DNA of 28,307 nucleotides from Paulinella micropora. Lineage: Eukaryota; Cercozoa; Imbricatea; Euglyphida. The translations under genes were made by a program, and so were the position numbers. Below the pieces are notes generated by a model, which saw nothing but the letters and a program-made list of their open reading frames with translations, ran no database searches and had not been told where the DNA came from. The stretch is from NCBI GenBank assembly GCA_009731375.1, contig BJOX01000115.1, positions 581,191 to 609,497 of the forward strand, read 5' to 3'. This document shows positions 16,254 to 25,323 of the stretch, piece after piece (the first letter of the stretch is position 1; each line of letters opens with the position of its first letter).

Positions 16254-17736
16254 TTAACTTTTTTCTGCTCGCAGCTGTCTCTTTTGTCTGGCCTGCCGCC
16301 TGATGCTTTCTGCGCTAGGGTAACGAACACAAGAGATGACTAGAGGAGGCTGTCGTGAACTTAGGTCCAGAGCTTGCCGAGCCCGCGCTGGGTCTGACCA
16401 AAGGTTAATCGAAACCTTGAGAGCCTCGAGGCGTGGCCCGCGTTTTTTAACGCATGCCGCAATTTCCGCAATTACAGTTGTATCTACTTGGACTGCTAGC
16501 ACCTGTAACTGTTTCAAGTGAGGGGCCTTTGCCAACAACCCCTTGAGTGTGGCACCTTTCAAAAAACCAGTAGCTTGCTTGATGCAGAGTATATGTAATT
16601 TTTTAAGCACAGGCAACTCTGGCAGACATTCTAGGCCGGGCGTGTCTATTGTTAGGCTGTGCAGATTTGCTAGCAGGGCTGACACGGACGGAGCTCCGCC
16701 AAACGTTCCGTAGCATCCACACAAAGTCAAGTGTTTCAGCCTCGCGATGTTCTCAAAGATCACGGGGCTACGAATAGCGCACAGGTTGAGGCACAATTCC
16801 TGTAAACTCGGCGCTAGGCGCCAGGTGCCCCTAGCAGTCTCTGGGACGATGATATATATCTGCATTTCTTAGCGAGAGCCTGCGGAGCTTCTTGGCATTT
16901 TCTAAGTTGTAGAGCCAAGGCAAAAAAGTTTCCGGGGGACTGAAATAATGAACGCAAAATAACCGGTCGAATGCAAGAGTTAGGCTATTTAAGCGCGTGC
17001 AAAGGTCGCCTGGCAGCCAGTTTCTGAACGCTTCGACGCGTTCGAAACGGCTCCAGACGTTATAAAGTGCCAGCGACGACAGCCGGGGAGTCTGGACAGC
17101 ATTGAGCCAGCCGGCAGAGACCAGCTGCGACAAACTAGCGTCGCACTGTCTCAGCACTAGTTTCCGAAGCGCGGGAAAGGTTAGCTTGGCAGGCTCGATG
17201 GAGGCCCCCGACATGTGCGCAAACGAGAGCTCAAGTTCTTGCAGCTGAGCGCTCACGGGGTTCAGTTCCAAGGACACCTTGGATGCTGACATGTTATGGC
17301 ACCCCACGTAATAAAGCTCGGTCTCGTCTATTAAGCTGAAGGCGCGCAGTGCCCTGCACCGTTTGAGCAAGTCGTTGATTTTGGACAGGCTAGGCTGTGA
17401 TAAACATGTTAGTTTGCACCGGAGTTTGAGCCCCGCTAGGATATGCGCACGCTGTTGTACGAAGCCCTGGGGAGTCAGGGCCGCCTCATGCTTGCACTCC
17501 CATTGTAGATTCGTGCCGGGGGTAAAAATAAACTGCCTGTCAAGTGCACAGATCCGTCGGCTAACGTGTTGCACCACGCGCAAGTGCCAGAGCAGATCAC
17601 CCGTGACGAAACTACCAATGAGCTGCAAGAGGCCCGGGTTAAGCAGCACCTTGTCTCCCAGCTCGGCCGTGAGGGAGGCTGCCGGGCCGGGCTGGTCTGG
17701 CCCGGCAGTTTTTTGTTTTTTGTTCCGGTGTAGCAT
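16254..17736 (-). pseudogene. F-box/LRR protein with one frameshift
   Basis: Starts at the ATG at 17736 (MLHRNKKQKTAG). An F-box-like motif follows at about residues 32-70 (LLNPGLLQLIGSFVTGDLLW, then VVQHVSRRICA), then many LRR units: LRAFSLIDETELYYVG, LQELELSFAHMSGAS, ALRKLVLRQCDASLSQL, SSLALYNVW and NSLTLAFDRL. The first frame stops at 16831. LRRs resume in the next frame (PSLQELCLNLCAIRSP, LKHLTLCGCYGTFGG, LHSLTIDTPGLECLPELP) to a TAA at 16254 with a basic tail. The shift is near 16,860-16,880 beside an (AT)4 run. The full product would be about 490 residues, likely an SCF substrate receptor. Three pieces recur at 8876-8988. One indel only: either a recent lesion or an assembly error. Confidence 0.75.
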
Positions 17737-17774
17737 CCAGGCGCTCTCGTTATCTTGTATATACTGCACGCTTA

Positions 17775-17781
17775 GCAAGGC

Positions 17782-17826
<45 letters not shown>

Positions 17827-18085
17827 GGGAAGGGGAAAAACGGGGGGAGGGGAAAAACGGGGAGAGGGGCCCCCCCTTTCACCTCTCCTCCCTTCTCTTT
17901 TCACATCTTTCCCTCCCCCCCCTTTTCCCCGGGAAATGCGCACACATACACGGGGGGAGGGAGGGGGGGGTGTGCCGCCCCTTTCTTAGTTCTCAGTGCT
18001 AACATTAAAATTTTGTCAGGGATATTGTTTCAAATTTTTTCTTGTACACCGGCGAAGCGCGCCCCTGCCTCTCCCGTCCCGCCCA
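17775..18085. repeat. GA tract, G-rich minisatellite and repeat module B
   Basis: A long (GA)n is followed by GGGGAAAAACGGGG units and C-rich text, an ACGCGCACACATACAC-like core, then module B (ACATTAAAATTTTGTCAGGG, GTACACCGGCGAAGCGCGCC). No gene. Confidence 0.8.
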
Positions 18086-18142
18086 CCACCCGTTATGCTC
18101 CGGCTCTTCCCGAGAAATAGTGTGTTTAACACACGGTTTCGT

Positions 18143-18645
18143 TCAGGACAAGGCCTGTCTCGTCTTGAGCAACTGTCTCCTCTCGTTCTCGAGCCTGGCA
18201 GTCTCAGCTCTGGAAGACCAGATCCGCGCCGGGGGGCATGCCCCCCGCGCCCCCCCTTTTCTCCATTCCAGCCCGCGCCAGCAGGGTGGCACACCCGTGC
18301 CACTGCTAAAGCAGCTGGCGAGGGAGTGCTGAGCACTCGCGTTACCTTGCTCGGCTGCTCGGGTGTAATACTGGACGGCGGCGGTCTGGTCTTTTACTAC
18401 ACCCAGGCCGAGAGCGTACCTACAACCGAGTTGTAGCTGCGCGTCCGCGTCTCCTTGTTCCGCTGCCCGGTGGTACCAATCGGCAGCCTGGCACTGGTCT
18501 TGCTTCACTCCTTGCCCTTGGGCATAATAGACGCCTAGGTTGTATTGCGCAGTCGCCTGCCCTTGTTCCGCCGCGCGGCGGTACCACTAAAATGCCTGAG
18601 CGTAGTCCTGTTTCACTCCTTGTCCTTGATCGTATAAGACGCCTG
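18143..18645 (-). pseudogene. Sel1-repeat pseudogene with internal amber codon
   Basis: About four Sel1 repeats read in one frame from 18645: YDQGQGVKQDYAQAF, a TAG, WYRRAAEQGQATAQYNLG, YYAQGQGVKQDQCQAADWYH, GDADAQLQLGCRYALGLGV and GNASAQHSLASCFSSGTGV. The TAG replaces the polar residue that normally precedes WY. The N-terminus is lost in G-rich repeat at 18645. The Sel1 pattern stops mid-repeat at a GC hairpin element (18225-18292). Beyond that the frame continues as a short charged helix (SRAETARLENERRQLLKTRQ) that is not Sel1. Non-functional as it stands unless TAG is read through. Confidence 0.75.
18225..18292 (+). mobile_element. GC hairpin element in Sel1 pseudogene
   Basis: 68 bp, one mismatch to 11611-11678 in the TnpB-like pseudogene. 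It holds the GGGGGGCATGCCCCCC palindrome and the AGCCCGC hairpin. Sel1 repeats occur only on its 5' (higher-coordinate) side. Confidence 0.85.
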
Positions 18646-19205
18646 GGGGGGGAAAGGGGGAAAACCGGGGGGAGGGGAGAACCAGGGGGAGGGGAGAACN
18701 NNNNNNNNNGCGTGCTGCCCTTTCTCCCTTCTCCAGCTGCCTGCCGGTCTCTGGAGGGGTTCACCTCTCTAAGACTTCAATCCAATCCGTCCCTCTCCTA
18801 GTTTTCAGTGTCAAGTGTAATATTTCTTTCAGTTTTAATTAATAAAAATTTTGTTGCAGTTCTTAGCGCCCCTACTCCAACCGTGCTTTCTTAGTTCTCC
18901 GTGCCAACATTAAAATTTTTCAAGGATATTGTTTAAATTTTCTTGTACACTGGCGAAGCGCGCCCCTGCCTCTCCCGTCCCGGAGAGATACGCATGCGCG
19001 CACACTTTGCAGCAAATTTCACGCGAGAAAAACAAGAGAGTGGGGATGGGGGAAAACGGAGGGGGGAGGAAGGAGGGAGGGGTGCGTCGGGGCACAAACA
19101 CACCCCCCGCCCCCTTGCGTTCATCCCCTCCCCGGGCCGGGGGAAGGGTGCTCGAAAAGATTTTTGATGGGGGCAGCACAATTCTGGCACACGTTCCTTT
19201 TCCCC
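18646..19205. repeat. Composite repeat with 10-N gap
   Basis: G-rich minisatellite, a gap at 18700-18709, module A, module B with TTTTAATTAATAAAAATTTTG, then module D with GAGATACGCATGCGCGCACA and AGCACAATTCTGGCACACGT. No gene. Confidence 0.85.
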
Positions 19206-19330
19206 GGCGGGACCACGGCAGCCTCAATCTGTTGCGCATCTGCTTGTTGGAAAATTTCCAAGCACGATAGTATATCAAGATCGCTTGGATTGCTATGGCT
19301 GCGCTCAATCTTCCAATGTTCGATCATCCC
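19206..19330 (-). pseudogene. Orphan coding fragment between hairpin and repeat
   Basis: About 40 codons with good composition (MIEHWKIERSHSNPSDLDIL, CLEIFQQADAQQIEAAVV) lie between a GC hairpin (from 19329) and repeat module D. Family unknown. The arrangement, a gene piece cut off at a hairpin, repeats what is seen at the TnpB and Sel1 pseudogenes. Confidence 0.4.
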
Positions 19331-19371
19331 AGCCCGCTTCCGCGGGCTCAAGGGGGGGGGGGGGGGGGGGG
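19329..19371 (-). mobile_element. GC hairpin element running into a gap
   Basis: Stem AGCCCGC-TTCC-GCGGGCT, then AAG and a G-run ending at the 343-N gap, so the second hairpin is not visible. Confidence 0.65.
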
Positions 19372-19714
19372 NNNNNNNNNNNNNNNNNNNNNNNNNNNNN
19401 NNNNNNNNNNNNNNNNNNNNNNNNNNNNNNNNNNNNNNNNNNNNNNNNNNNNNNNNNNNNNNNNNNNNNNNNNNNNNNNNNNNNNNNNNNNNNNNNNNNN
19501 NNNNNNNNNNNNNNNNNNNNNNNNNNNNNNNNNNNNNNNNNNNNNNNNNNNNNNNNNNNNNNNNNNNNNNNNNNNNNNNNNNNNNNNNNNNNNNNNNNNN
19601 NNNNNNNNNNNNNNNNNNNNNNNNNNNNNNNNNNNNNNNNNNNNNNNNNNNNNNNNNNNNNNNNNNNNNNNNNNNNNNNNNNNNNNNNNNNNNNNNNNNN
19701 NNNNNNNNNNNNNN

Positions 19715-20185
19715 CCCCCCCCCTTCCCGCTTCTCATTCCCTCTGTTTTTGCATTTTTCCCTCCCCCTCATCCCGGGGAAAATTTTCTCGAAAAAACTTT
19801 TTGGATGGGGGGAGCAATGGGGAAGTGCCCCGGGGGGAGGGAGGGGGATGTGCCACTTGCTGCCCTTTCTCCCTTCTCCAGCTGGCTGCCCGTCTCTGGA
19901 GGGGTTCACCTCTAAGGTTTCTTGGAGCTAAGCGAAATTAATAAAAATTCTGTTGCAGTTCTTGGCGCCCCCACTCCAACCATGCTTCTTTCCTCTCCCT
20001 TTCTTAGTTCGCCGTGCCAACATTAAAATTTTGTCAGGGATAGTTTTTAATTTTTACATTCTTAGCGCGCCCCTGCCTCTCCCGTCCCGGCCTCCCCCCC
20101 CCCCCCCCCNNNNNNNNNNCGGAGAGATACGCATGCGCGTACACTTGTCAACAAATTCCACGTAAGAAAAAGAGAGCGCGGTACT
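19715..20185. repeat. Composite repeat after a 343-N gap (19372-19714)
   Basis: C-rich text, module D variant (TTTTCTCGAAAAAACTTTTT), module A, module B with AAGCGAAATTAATAAAAATT, a second gap (20110-20119) and a GAGATACGCATGCGCGTACA core. No gene. Confidence 0.85.
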
Positions 20186-20237
20186 AGTTCTGTTACGATT
20201 TCTTTTCTGCACTGGTAGGAGGAGGTTAGGCTGTTTT

Positions 20238-20850
20238 ATGGCTGTTGGCACCGAGACACAGACTCCGATCGCAGAGCAGGGCGCCGCCAACGCCCAGTTC
20301 TTGCTTGGGCTTCACTATGCCAGAGCCTGAACGCGACCAATTCCGGGCTACGGCGTATTTTGGACGGGCCGCACTGCTTGGGCACGCAGCCGCGCAGTTT
20401 AACCTGGGGGTGCGTTACGCCATGGGGATATGTTACGATGCGGGGCTGGGCGTGGTGCGAAATCCAGCAGCCGCGGCCGCTTGGTACAAGCTGTCCGCCG
20501 AACAGGGCTATGCCCGTGCTCAGTTCAACTTAGGGATCTGTTATGCTGTTGGTGAAGGAGTGGCACACGATCCGACGACGGCTGCCAAGTGGTACGAGTT
20601 GGCCGCGAAACAGGGGGACGCCTCGGCGCAATTCAATTTGGGGCTCTGCTATGCGATGGGCACTGGGCGGCCGCACAGGCAAGCGGCCGCGATCAAGTGG
20701 TGGCAGAGAGCAGCAGAGCAAGGGGAAGTCAACGCCCAGTACAATCTGGGGATCTTCCACGAGCAAGGCAGGGGCCTGCCACCGAACAGAACGCAGGCGA
20801 TCGTTTGGTACCAGCGAGCAGCCGCGCAGGGCGACGCCAACGCGCAAAGC
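20238..20850 (+). pseudogene. Sel1-repeat gene, shortened paralog
   Basis: Near-identical to the gene at 23836, including about 50 bp upstream. The frame from the ATG at 20238 is broken by an 8-nt deletion near 20,320, but an internal ATG at 20317 (MPEPERDQFRATAYFGRAAL) gives an open Sel1 frame. Compared with the longer copy, about three repeats are missing; the join after GVRYAMG is at a shared GGGGA. Later repeats (AWYKLSAEQGYARAQFNLG, AAKQGDASAQFNLGLCYAMG, AAEQGEVNAQYNLGI) are preserved. Homology stops at 20850, where GA-rich repeat replaces the C-terminus; the ORF drifts on to 21264. A short adaptor protein from 20317 is possible. Confidence 0.75.
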
Positions 20851-21480
20851 AGGGGGAAGAGAGAGGGAGAGAGGCAAACGGGAAGGGAAAAGAGGGAGAA
20901 GGAAAATGGGGGGAGGGAGGAGGTGGGTCGGGGCACAAACATCTCCCCCTCCCCCCCCCGCCTCTCTTCCCATCTCTTTTCACATCTTTCTCTCCTCCCG
21001 TTTCCCCCCTTCCGCCCGGTTTGTGCCTCCAGAGAGAGAGAGAGAGGAGAAGAGAGGAGAGGGGAAAGAGAGAGAGGGGGGGGGGGGGGCTCTTGCCCCC
21101 CGCTGCCGGTCTCTGGAGAGGTTCACCTCTCTAAGATTTCTTTGAGTTTTAATTATGAAAATTTGTTGCAGTTCTTGGCGCCCCACTCCAACCATGCTTC
21201 TTTTTTCTCGCTTTCTTTAGTTTTCAGTGCCAACATTAAAATTTTATCAGGGATATTGTTTTAATCTCTCCTTCCCTCTGTTTTCACATCTTCTCCTCCC
21301 CCGGGCCGGGGGAACGGTGCTCAAAAAAAATTTCTGATGGGGGAGCACAATTCTGGCACACGTTCTTTTTCCCCTGGAAGGGGATGTGCTCCCCCCGTCT
21401 AAGAACAGAGGGGGGGGGGCGCCCGGACAGGTTTGGGTGTTTTCTGGCTTTCCCCCCAAAAAGTCGCCACAAGAACGAAA
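20851..21480. repeat. Composite repeat downstream of Sel1 copy
   Basis: GA tracts, C-rich text, a fragment of module A, module B (with TTTTAATTATGAAAATTTG), module D, and at 21387-21470 a segment (CTCCCCCCGTCTAAGAACAG) repeated at 25087-25170. No gene. Confidence 0.8.
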
Positions 21481-21513
21481 TAAAGCAAAAAAGAAAACAC
21501 AGCGGAGAGACAC

Positions 21514-22079
21514 ATGGTGTGGTACACAGTGCGGTGCTTCGGGTGTCAGGTCAAGCAAGAACCAGAGCAACCCGCTTTCTCAAGTGTGGCAGGTGTCGTT
21601 TTGCAACTTACTGCAGCAAGAAGTGCCAGAGAGATGACTGGAAGCAATGCCACAGGGACTGGTGTCGGGAGGGCTCGGGGAACGCGTTGCAGTGCAAGCG
21701 CCTGTCTCGCTTTATGCGCGCGGCCCGGATAGCAGGAGGACCCTTGCAGCAAGAACTGCTAGCACTCGTACCGCCGAACGAAATGGGTGGTGTGTTGCTA
21801 GTGCGTTTGGCTCTGAATGGCACTACAATCCTAAGCTACACATCTCCGGCCGAGCTGCGGTTGCCGCTCTATTCAGACGTGCGTACCACACTGCAAGAGC
21901 TCGGGCCTGATACACATTTGTGGTGCACCTTGTACATCGCGGCGCAGCTATCTCCGCCCGCGGGGCAGCCAGCCAAGGAACAAGTGGGAGTCATGAGGTT
22001 TTTCCGGGACCCGCCACCAGCGAAAGCGTTGGGAGGAGACCCGCGCGGGGCCCAAGTTGTGCACGAGCGTGCGTGTTAA
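21514..22079 (+). pseudogene. MYND zinc-finger protein with one frameshift
   Basis: The ATG at 21514 starts a MYND finger. The first zinc pair is in RCFGCQVKQEPEQPAF. The rest of the finger is in the next frame: CGRCRFATYCSKKCQRDD, WKQCHRDWC, giving the C-x2-C-x5-C-x3-C-x8-H-x3-C layout. The shift needs one extra base near 21,568 (GCTTTCTCAAG). MYND fingers bind proline-rich partners. The rest (about 140 residues) has a plain globular composition (VRLALNGTTILSYTSPAEL, THLWCTLYIAAQL) with no SET domain seen. The stop at 22079 is followed by TTTTTTAATAAAAAAAA. With a single lesion in a homopolymer-like context, an assembly error is as likely as decay. Confidence 0.75.
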
Positions 22080-22340
22080 ACCACCACCCACGCTTGCTCA
22101 GAAGTCTTTTTTTTAAGTTGTCTTTTTTTAATAAAAAAAATACACGTTCTCTCTCCTCCAGCTGACCCTCCCCCTGCTCCTAGTTTTCAGTGTCAAGTAT
22201 AAGATTTCTTTGAGCCAAGCGAAATTAATAACAATTTTGTTGCAGTTCTTGGCGCCCCCACTCCAACCGCGCCAAGCGCCTTTTCCGGCCATATCAATCA
22301 AAACCGGACACACACGCAGAATTTGGCGACAAACTTCCAG
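22080..22340. repeat. 3' tail and repeat modules B/C
   Basis: After the MYND stop come an AATAAA, then module B (TTTGAGCCAAGCGAAATTAA, TTGCAGTTCTTGGCGCCCCC) joined directly to the end of module C (GGCCATATCAATC, CAGAATTTGGCGACAAAC). It ends at the stop codon of the next gene on the minus strand, so this segment separates two convergent genes. Confidence 0.8.
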
Positions 22341-23342
22341 CTAGAAATCCACGGGCCCCAGGTACTGTCCGATAAGCCCCGCGACGCACGCGGGCCAGCG
22401 CAGACACTTTATACACCAAGGCGCGAGCTCGTGCGCGTACCAGCGACCGCGGCCGCTGTCGAGCCCGCTCCAGTCCGCCTCGCAGCACCCGGGGCCGGCA
22501 CAGGCGCGCAGCCCGCACAGGCTGCTGCCCTTGCGCACGAGCGAGACAATAACGTACGAGGCGGGCGACACATCTAGCGTGGCCAGCGCTGCCGTGTCGC
22601 GCCCGTCGGCGGGTGTGGCCGCAATAAACTCTCCATCGTCGTTGCGTATCCAATTGAGAGCGTGCTCGGCTCCTGAACAACAATACAACCGCAGCCACAG
22701 CCGTACACGGCCGCGGTCCACCACTGCGCGGTCTAGGAACAACGGAATCTTTTGCACGGGCTGCGCACCGCGCGGAGTCAGGCGCAGCCATAGCCTGTCA
22801 CCAGCCATTGCCTGTGACAGACGCAGAGCGTCGCTCACGTGCCGCGCATGCGCGGCCAGCACTTTGCGGTGTACGGCCCGCGTGGTCTTTTGGAACATGT
22901 TTCGCAGGAGGTCCTTGTCGTCGGGCGTCGCCCGACACCAGCATCGGCGCACAAACAGCCATTGCCCAGCGCTGGTCTTGTGGGTGGCGTACTCGGCGGC
23001 CTCGGCGTTTAGCGCAAATAGCAGGCCCGCTAGCAACATCCCCTGCACCCACTTGATTGTGCGGCCCTTTGTGCACACGCTCCGGATTCCGTGTGGGTTC
23101 TTGTGGAAGACGCACCACAGCATCGCCAACTCAACGCCGGGGCAGCGCTGCCAGCCTTCGGCCAGCAAATCGTCTACTGTCTGAGTTAGCGGCTGTGGAG
23201 TACAGACGAGCCTTTGCAGCAACGCCTTGCGTGCACCGTCGTCTAGCGCGAAACGGGGTGCGGCGGGCACACTTTTTTGTGTGGTTGTAGGCACAGCCCA
23301 ATTGACGCGCCAGGGCTCGGGCAAACTGGCCGAGCCTTGCAT
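22341..23342 (-). CDS. Intact gene of unknown function
   Basis: A 333-residue ORF from the ATG at 23342 (MQGSASLPEPWRVNWAVPTT). I recognise no family. Visible features: a hydrophobic helix at about residues 98-112 (WVQGMLLAGLLFALN), Arg/Trp-rich strands (GDRLWLRLTPRG, VRLWLRLYCC) and a Cys/Trp-rich C-terminus (CGLRACAGPGCCEADW, then CIKCLRWPACV) that might bind zinc but does not fit RING or MYND spacing. No signal peptide. It is one of the few uninterrupted long ORFs, with strong codon structure, so it is probably functional. It ends exactly at a repeat module. Confidence 0.8.
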   Translation of the reverse strand: MQGSASLPEPWRVNWAVPTTTQKSVPAAPRFALDDGARKALLQRLVCTPQPLTQTVDDLLAEGWQRCPGVELAMLWCVFHKNPHGIRSVCTKGRTIKWVQGMLLAGLLFALNAEAAEYATHKTSAGQWLFVRRCWCRATPDDKDLLRNMFQKTTRAVHRKVLAAHARHVSDALRLSQAMAGDRLWLRLTPRGAQPVQKIPLFLDRAVVDRGRVRLWLRLYCCSGAEHALNWIRNDDGEFIAATPADGRDTAALATLDVSPASYVIVSLVRKGSSLCGLRACAGPGCCEADWSGLDSGRGRWYAHELAPWCIKCLRWPACVAGLIGQYLGPVDF

Positions 23343-23404
23343 TCGCTAGCTCTTTCGGTTGGTTTTTAGTAGAAGCATCTGATTCGGAGCAGTAAGGGAA
23401 AGAA

Positions 23405-23458
23405 ACAGGGGGGGGGGGAGCACAATTCTGGCACACGTTATTTTCTTCCGGGGGGGAG
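23405..23458. repeat. Fragment of repeat module D
   Basis: Contains AGCACAATTCTGGCACACGT with poly-G on both sides. It terminates the F-box fragment on its right. Confidence 0.8.
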
Positions 23459-23459
23459 G

Positions 23460-23676
23460 TAGCGGAACTTGAAGCATTCGGCAAAAAAAGCAACTGTTCT
23501 CTCAAGGCTTTGCTAACAGCCAGTAGGGGTTCTAGGATTTCTAGAATGGTCCAGATCGTTGCCTTTCCATGCAAGAACCCAACGAGTAGGTACCAGATAC
23601 TACAGGGCAGATCAGCCAGTGTGACCAACCGGTCCTGTTTTTGGGGCGAGGTGTGCGCCGAGCGTAAGTGTGACAT
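23460..23676 (-). pseudogene. F-box-like N-terminal fragment
   Basis: The ATG at 23676 starts MSHLRSAHTSPQKQDR, followed by an F-box-like block (LADLPCSIWYLLVGFLHGKA, then LLAVSKALREQLLFLPN). The coding pattern ends at about 23460, where repeat module D begins, so the receptor part is gone. It resembles the F-box ends of the genes at 742 and 17736 in spacing, not in detailed sequence. Confidence 0.5.
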
Positions 23677-23700
23677 TTCTTTTATTAAAGATTGACAAGA

Positions 23701-23783
23701 GGCAGGGGGCCGGGGAAACAACGAGAGGAGGGGGGGGCGAAACAAAGAGAGGGGGGGNNNNNNNNNNCACTCCCCTCACTCCC
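23701..23783. repeat. G-rich stretch with 10-N gap
   Basis: Purine-rich low complexity around a gap at 23758-23767, between the F-box fragment and the duplicated Sel1 locus. Confidence 0.7.
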
Positions 23784-23835
23784 CTTCTGTTACGATTTCT
23801 TTTCTGCACTTGTAGGAGGAGGTTAGGCTGTTTTT
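23784..23835 (+). promoter_or_regulatory. Duplicated upstream region of the Sel1 genes
   Basis: Almost identical to 20187-20237 (TGTTACGATTTCTTTTCTGC, GTAGGAGGAGGTTAGGCTG), directly before the ATG. Co-duplication with the gene suggests it holds the promoter and 5' leader. Confidence 0.5.
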
Positions 23836-24865
23836 ATGGCTGTTGGCACCGAGACACAGACTCCGATCGCAGAGCAGGGCGCCGCCAACGCCCAGTTCTT
23901 GCTTGGGTTGCACTATGCCACCGCGCCAGAGCCTGAACGCGACCAATTCCGGGCTACGGCATATTTCCGACGGGCCGCACTGCTTGGGCACGCGGCCGCG
24001 CAGTTTAACCGGGGTGCGTTACGCCATGGGGAAGGGCGCGGTACGCGACCAGGCGCGTGCGATCCTGTGGTACACCAGATCGGCCAAGCAGGGCAATTCG
24101 CGCGCACAGAACAATCTCGGCGAATGCTACGCAAACGGGCGGGGTCTGGAGCGCAATGACGCTCAAGCAATCGTTTGGTACCGGCGGGCTGCCGAGCAGG
24201 GCGAACCGAACGCACAGGTCAATCTCGGCTCGTGCTACGCACACGGGCGCGGTCTGGAACGCAATGACGCTCAAGCAATCGTTTGGTTCCGGCGGGCTGC
24301 CGAGCAGGGCAATGCGTCGGCGCAATACAACTTGGGGATTTGTTACGATGCGGGGCTGGGCGTGGTGCGAAATCCAGCAGCCGCGGCCGCTTGGTACAAG
24401 CTGTCCGCCGAACAGGGCTATGCCCGTGCTCAGTTCAACTTAGGGATCTGCTATGCTGTTGGTGAAGGAGTGGCACACGATCCGACGACGGCTGCCAAGT
24501 GGTACGAGTTGGCCGCGAAACAGGGGGACGCCTCGGCGCAATTCAATTTGGGGCTCTGCTATGCGATGGGCACTGGGCGGCCGCACAGGCAAGCGGCCGC
24601 GATCAAGTGGTGGCAGAGAGCAGCAGAGCAAGGGGAAGTCAACGCCCAGTACAATCTGGGGATCTGCCACGAGCAAGGCAGGGGCCTGCCACCAAACAGA
24701 ACGCAGGCGATCGTTTGGTACCAGCGAGCGGCCGCGCAGGGCGACGCCAACGCGCAAAGCAGGCTGCGGCAGCTAAGTCCCCGTCCGGACTCGCGACAAA
24801 GAGTAGACAGCCAAGAGAAGCAAGAAAAAACACGCCTTCCTCTCTCTGACGACGCAGAAGCTTAA
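23836..24865 (+). pseudogene. Sel1-repeat gene, long copy with one frameshift
   Basis: About nine Sel1 repeats. The ATG at 23836 opens MAVGTETQTPIAEQGAANAQ and the first repeats; the frame fails near 24,012, where this copy has 2 nt fewer than the 20.2-kb copy (AACCGGGGTGCG against AACCTGGGGGTGCG). Repeats then run in the other frame to the TAA at 24865: ILWYTRSAKQGNSRAQNNLG, RGLERNDAQAIVWYRRAAEQ (twice, nearly identical), AWYKLSAEQGYARAQFNLG and others, ending with a charged tail (RLPLSDDAEA). Each Sel1 copy lacks the other's lesion, so the two were intact in common ancestry. Probable adaptor protein. The stop is followed at once by repeat module B. Confidence 0.8.
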
Positions 24866-25192
24866 TTATTAAAAATTTTGTTGCAGTTCTTGGCGCCCCA
24901 CTCCAACCATGCTTCTTTCTTCTCGCTTTCTTTAGTTCTCAGTGCCAACATTAAAATTTTATCAGGGATATTGTTTTAATCTTGCCGGAGAGATACGCAT
25001 GCACGTGCTGCCTCTCATCCTCTTTTCTCAGCCAGCGTAGGTAGGTAGATAGGTAGGTAGGTAGATACGTATAGGGGGGGGTGTGTGCTCCCCCCGTCTA
25101 AGAACAGAGGGGGGGGGGGGCGCCCGGACAGGTTTGGGTGTTTTCTGACTTTCCCCCCCAAAAGTCTTTTTCTTGTACACCGGCGAAGCGCG

Positions 25193-25228
<36 letters not shown>

Positions 25229-25320
25229 CCTNNNNNNNNNNAAAAAAAAGGAGGGGGGGGGGGGGCTTGCGCTCAGTATCCTGGGTTTTTTGTTTCATTA
25301 TCTAAGAGACAGGTTATCCA
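24866..25320. repeat. Repeat module B, tetranucleotide repeat, shared GC segment and gap
   Basis: Module B (TTATTAAAAATTTTGTTGCA), a GATACGCATGCACGTG core, a GTAG/GATA tetranucleotide repeat (25036-25072), the 25087-25170 segment shared with 21387-21470, a C-run, a gap at 25232-25241 and a G-run. No gene. Confidence 0.8.
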
Positions 25321-25323
25321 CTC

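Noticed and set aside
18143-18645. Alternative genetic code with TAG as sense
   Set aside because: Only one internal TAG in a pseudogene; the intact 22.3-kb gene ends at TAG.
19121-19941. ORFs above 200 codons spanning the 343-N gap
   Set aside because: Most of the length is undetermined sequence flanked by repeats.
22531-23184. 217-codon plus-strand ORF opposite the unknown minus-strand gene
   Set aside because: Arg/Ser/Ala-rich shadow without domain features; the minus-strand frame is longer and better composed.
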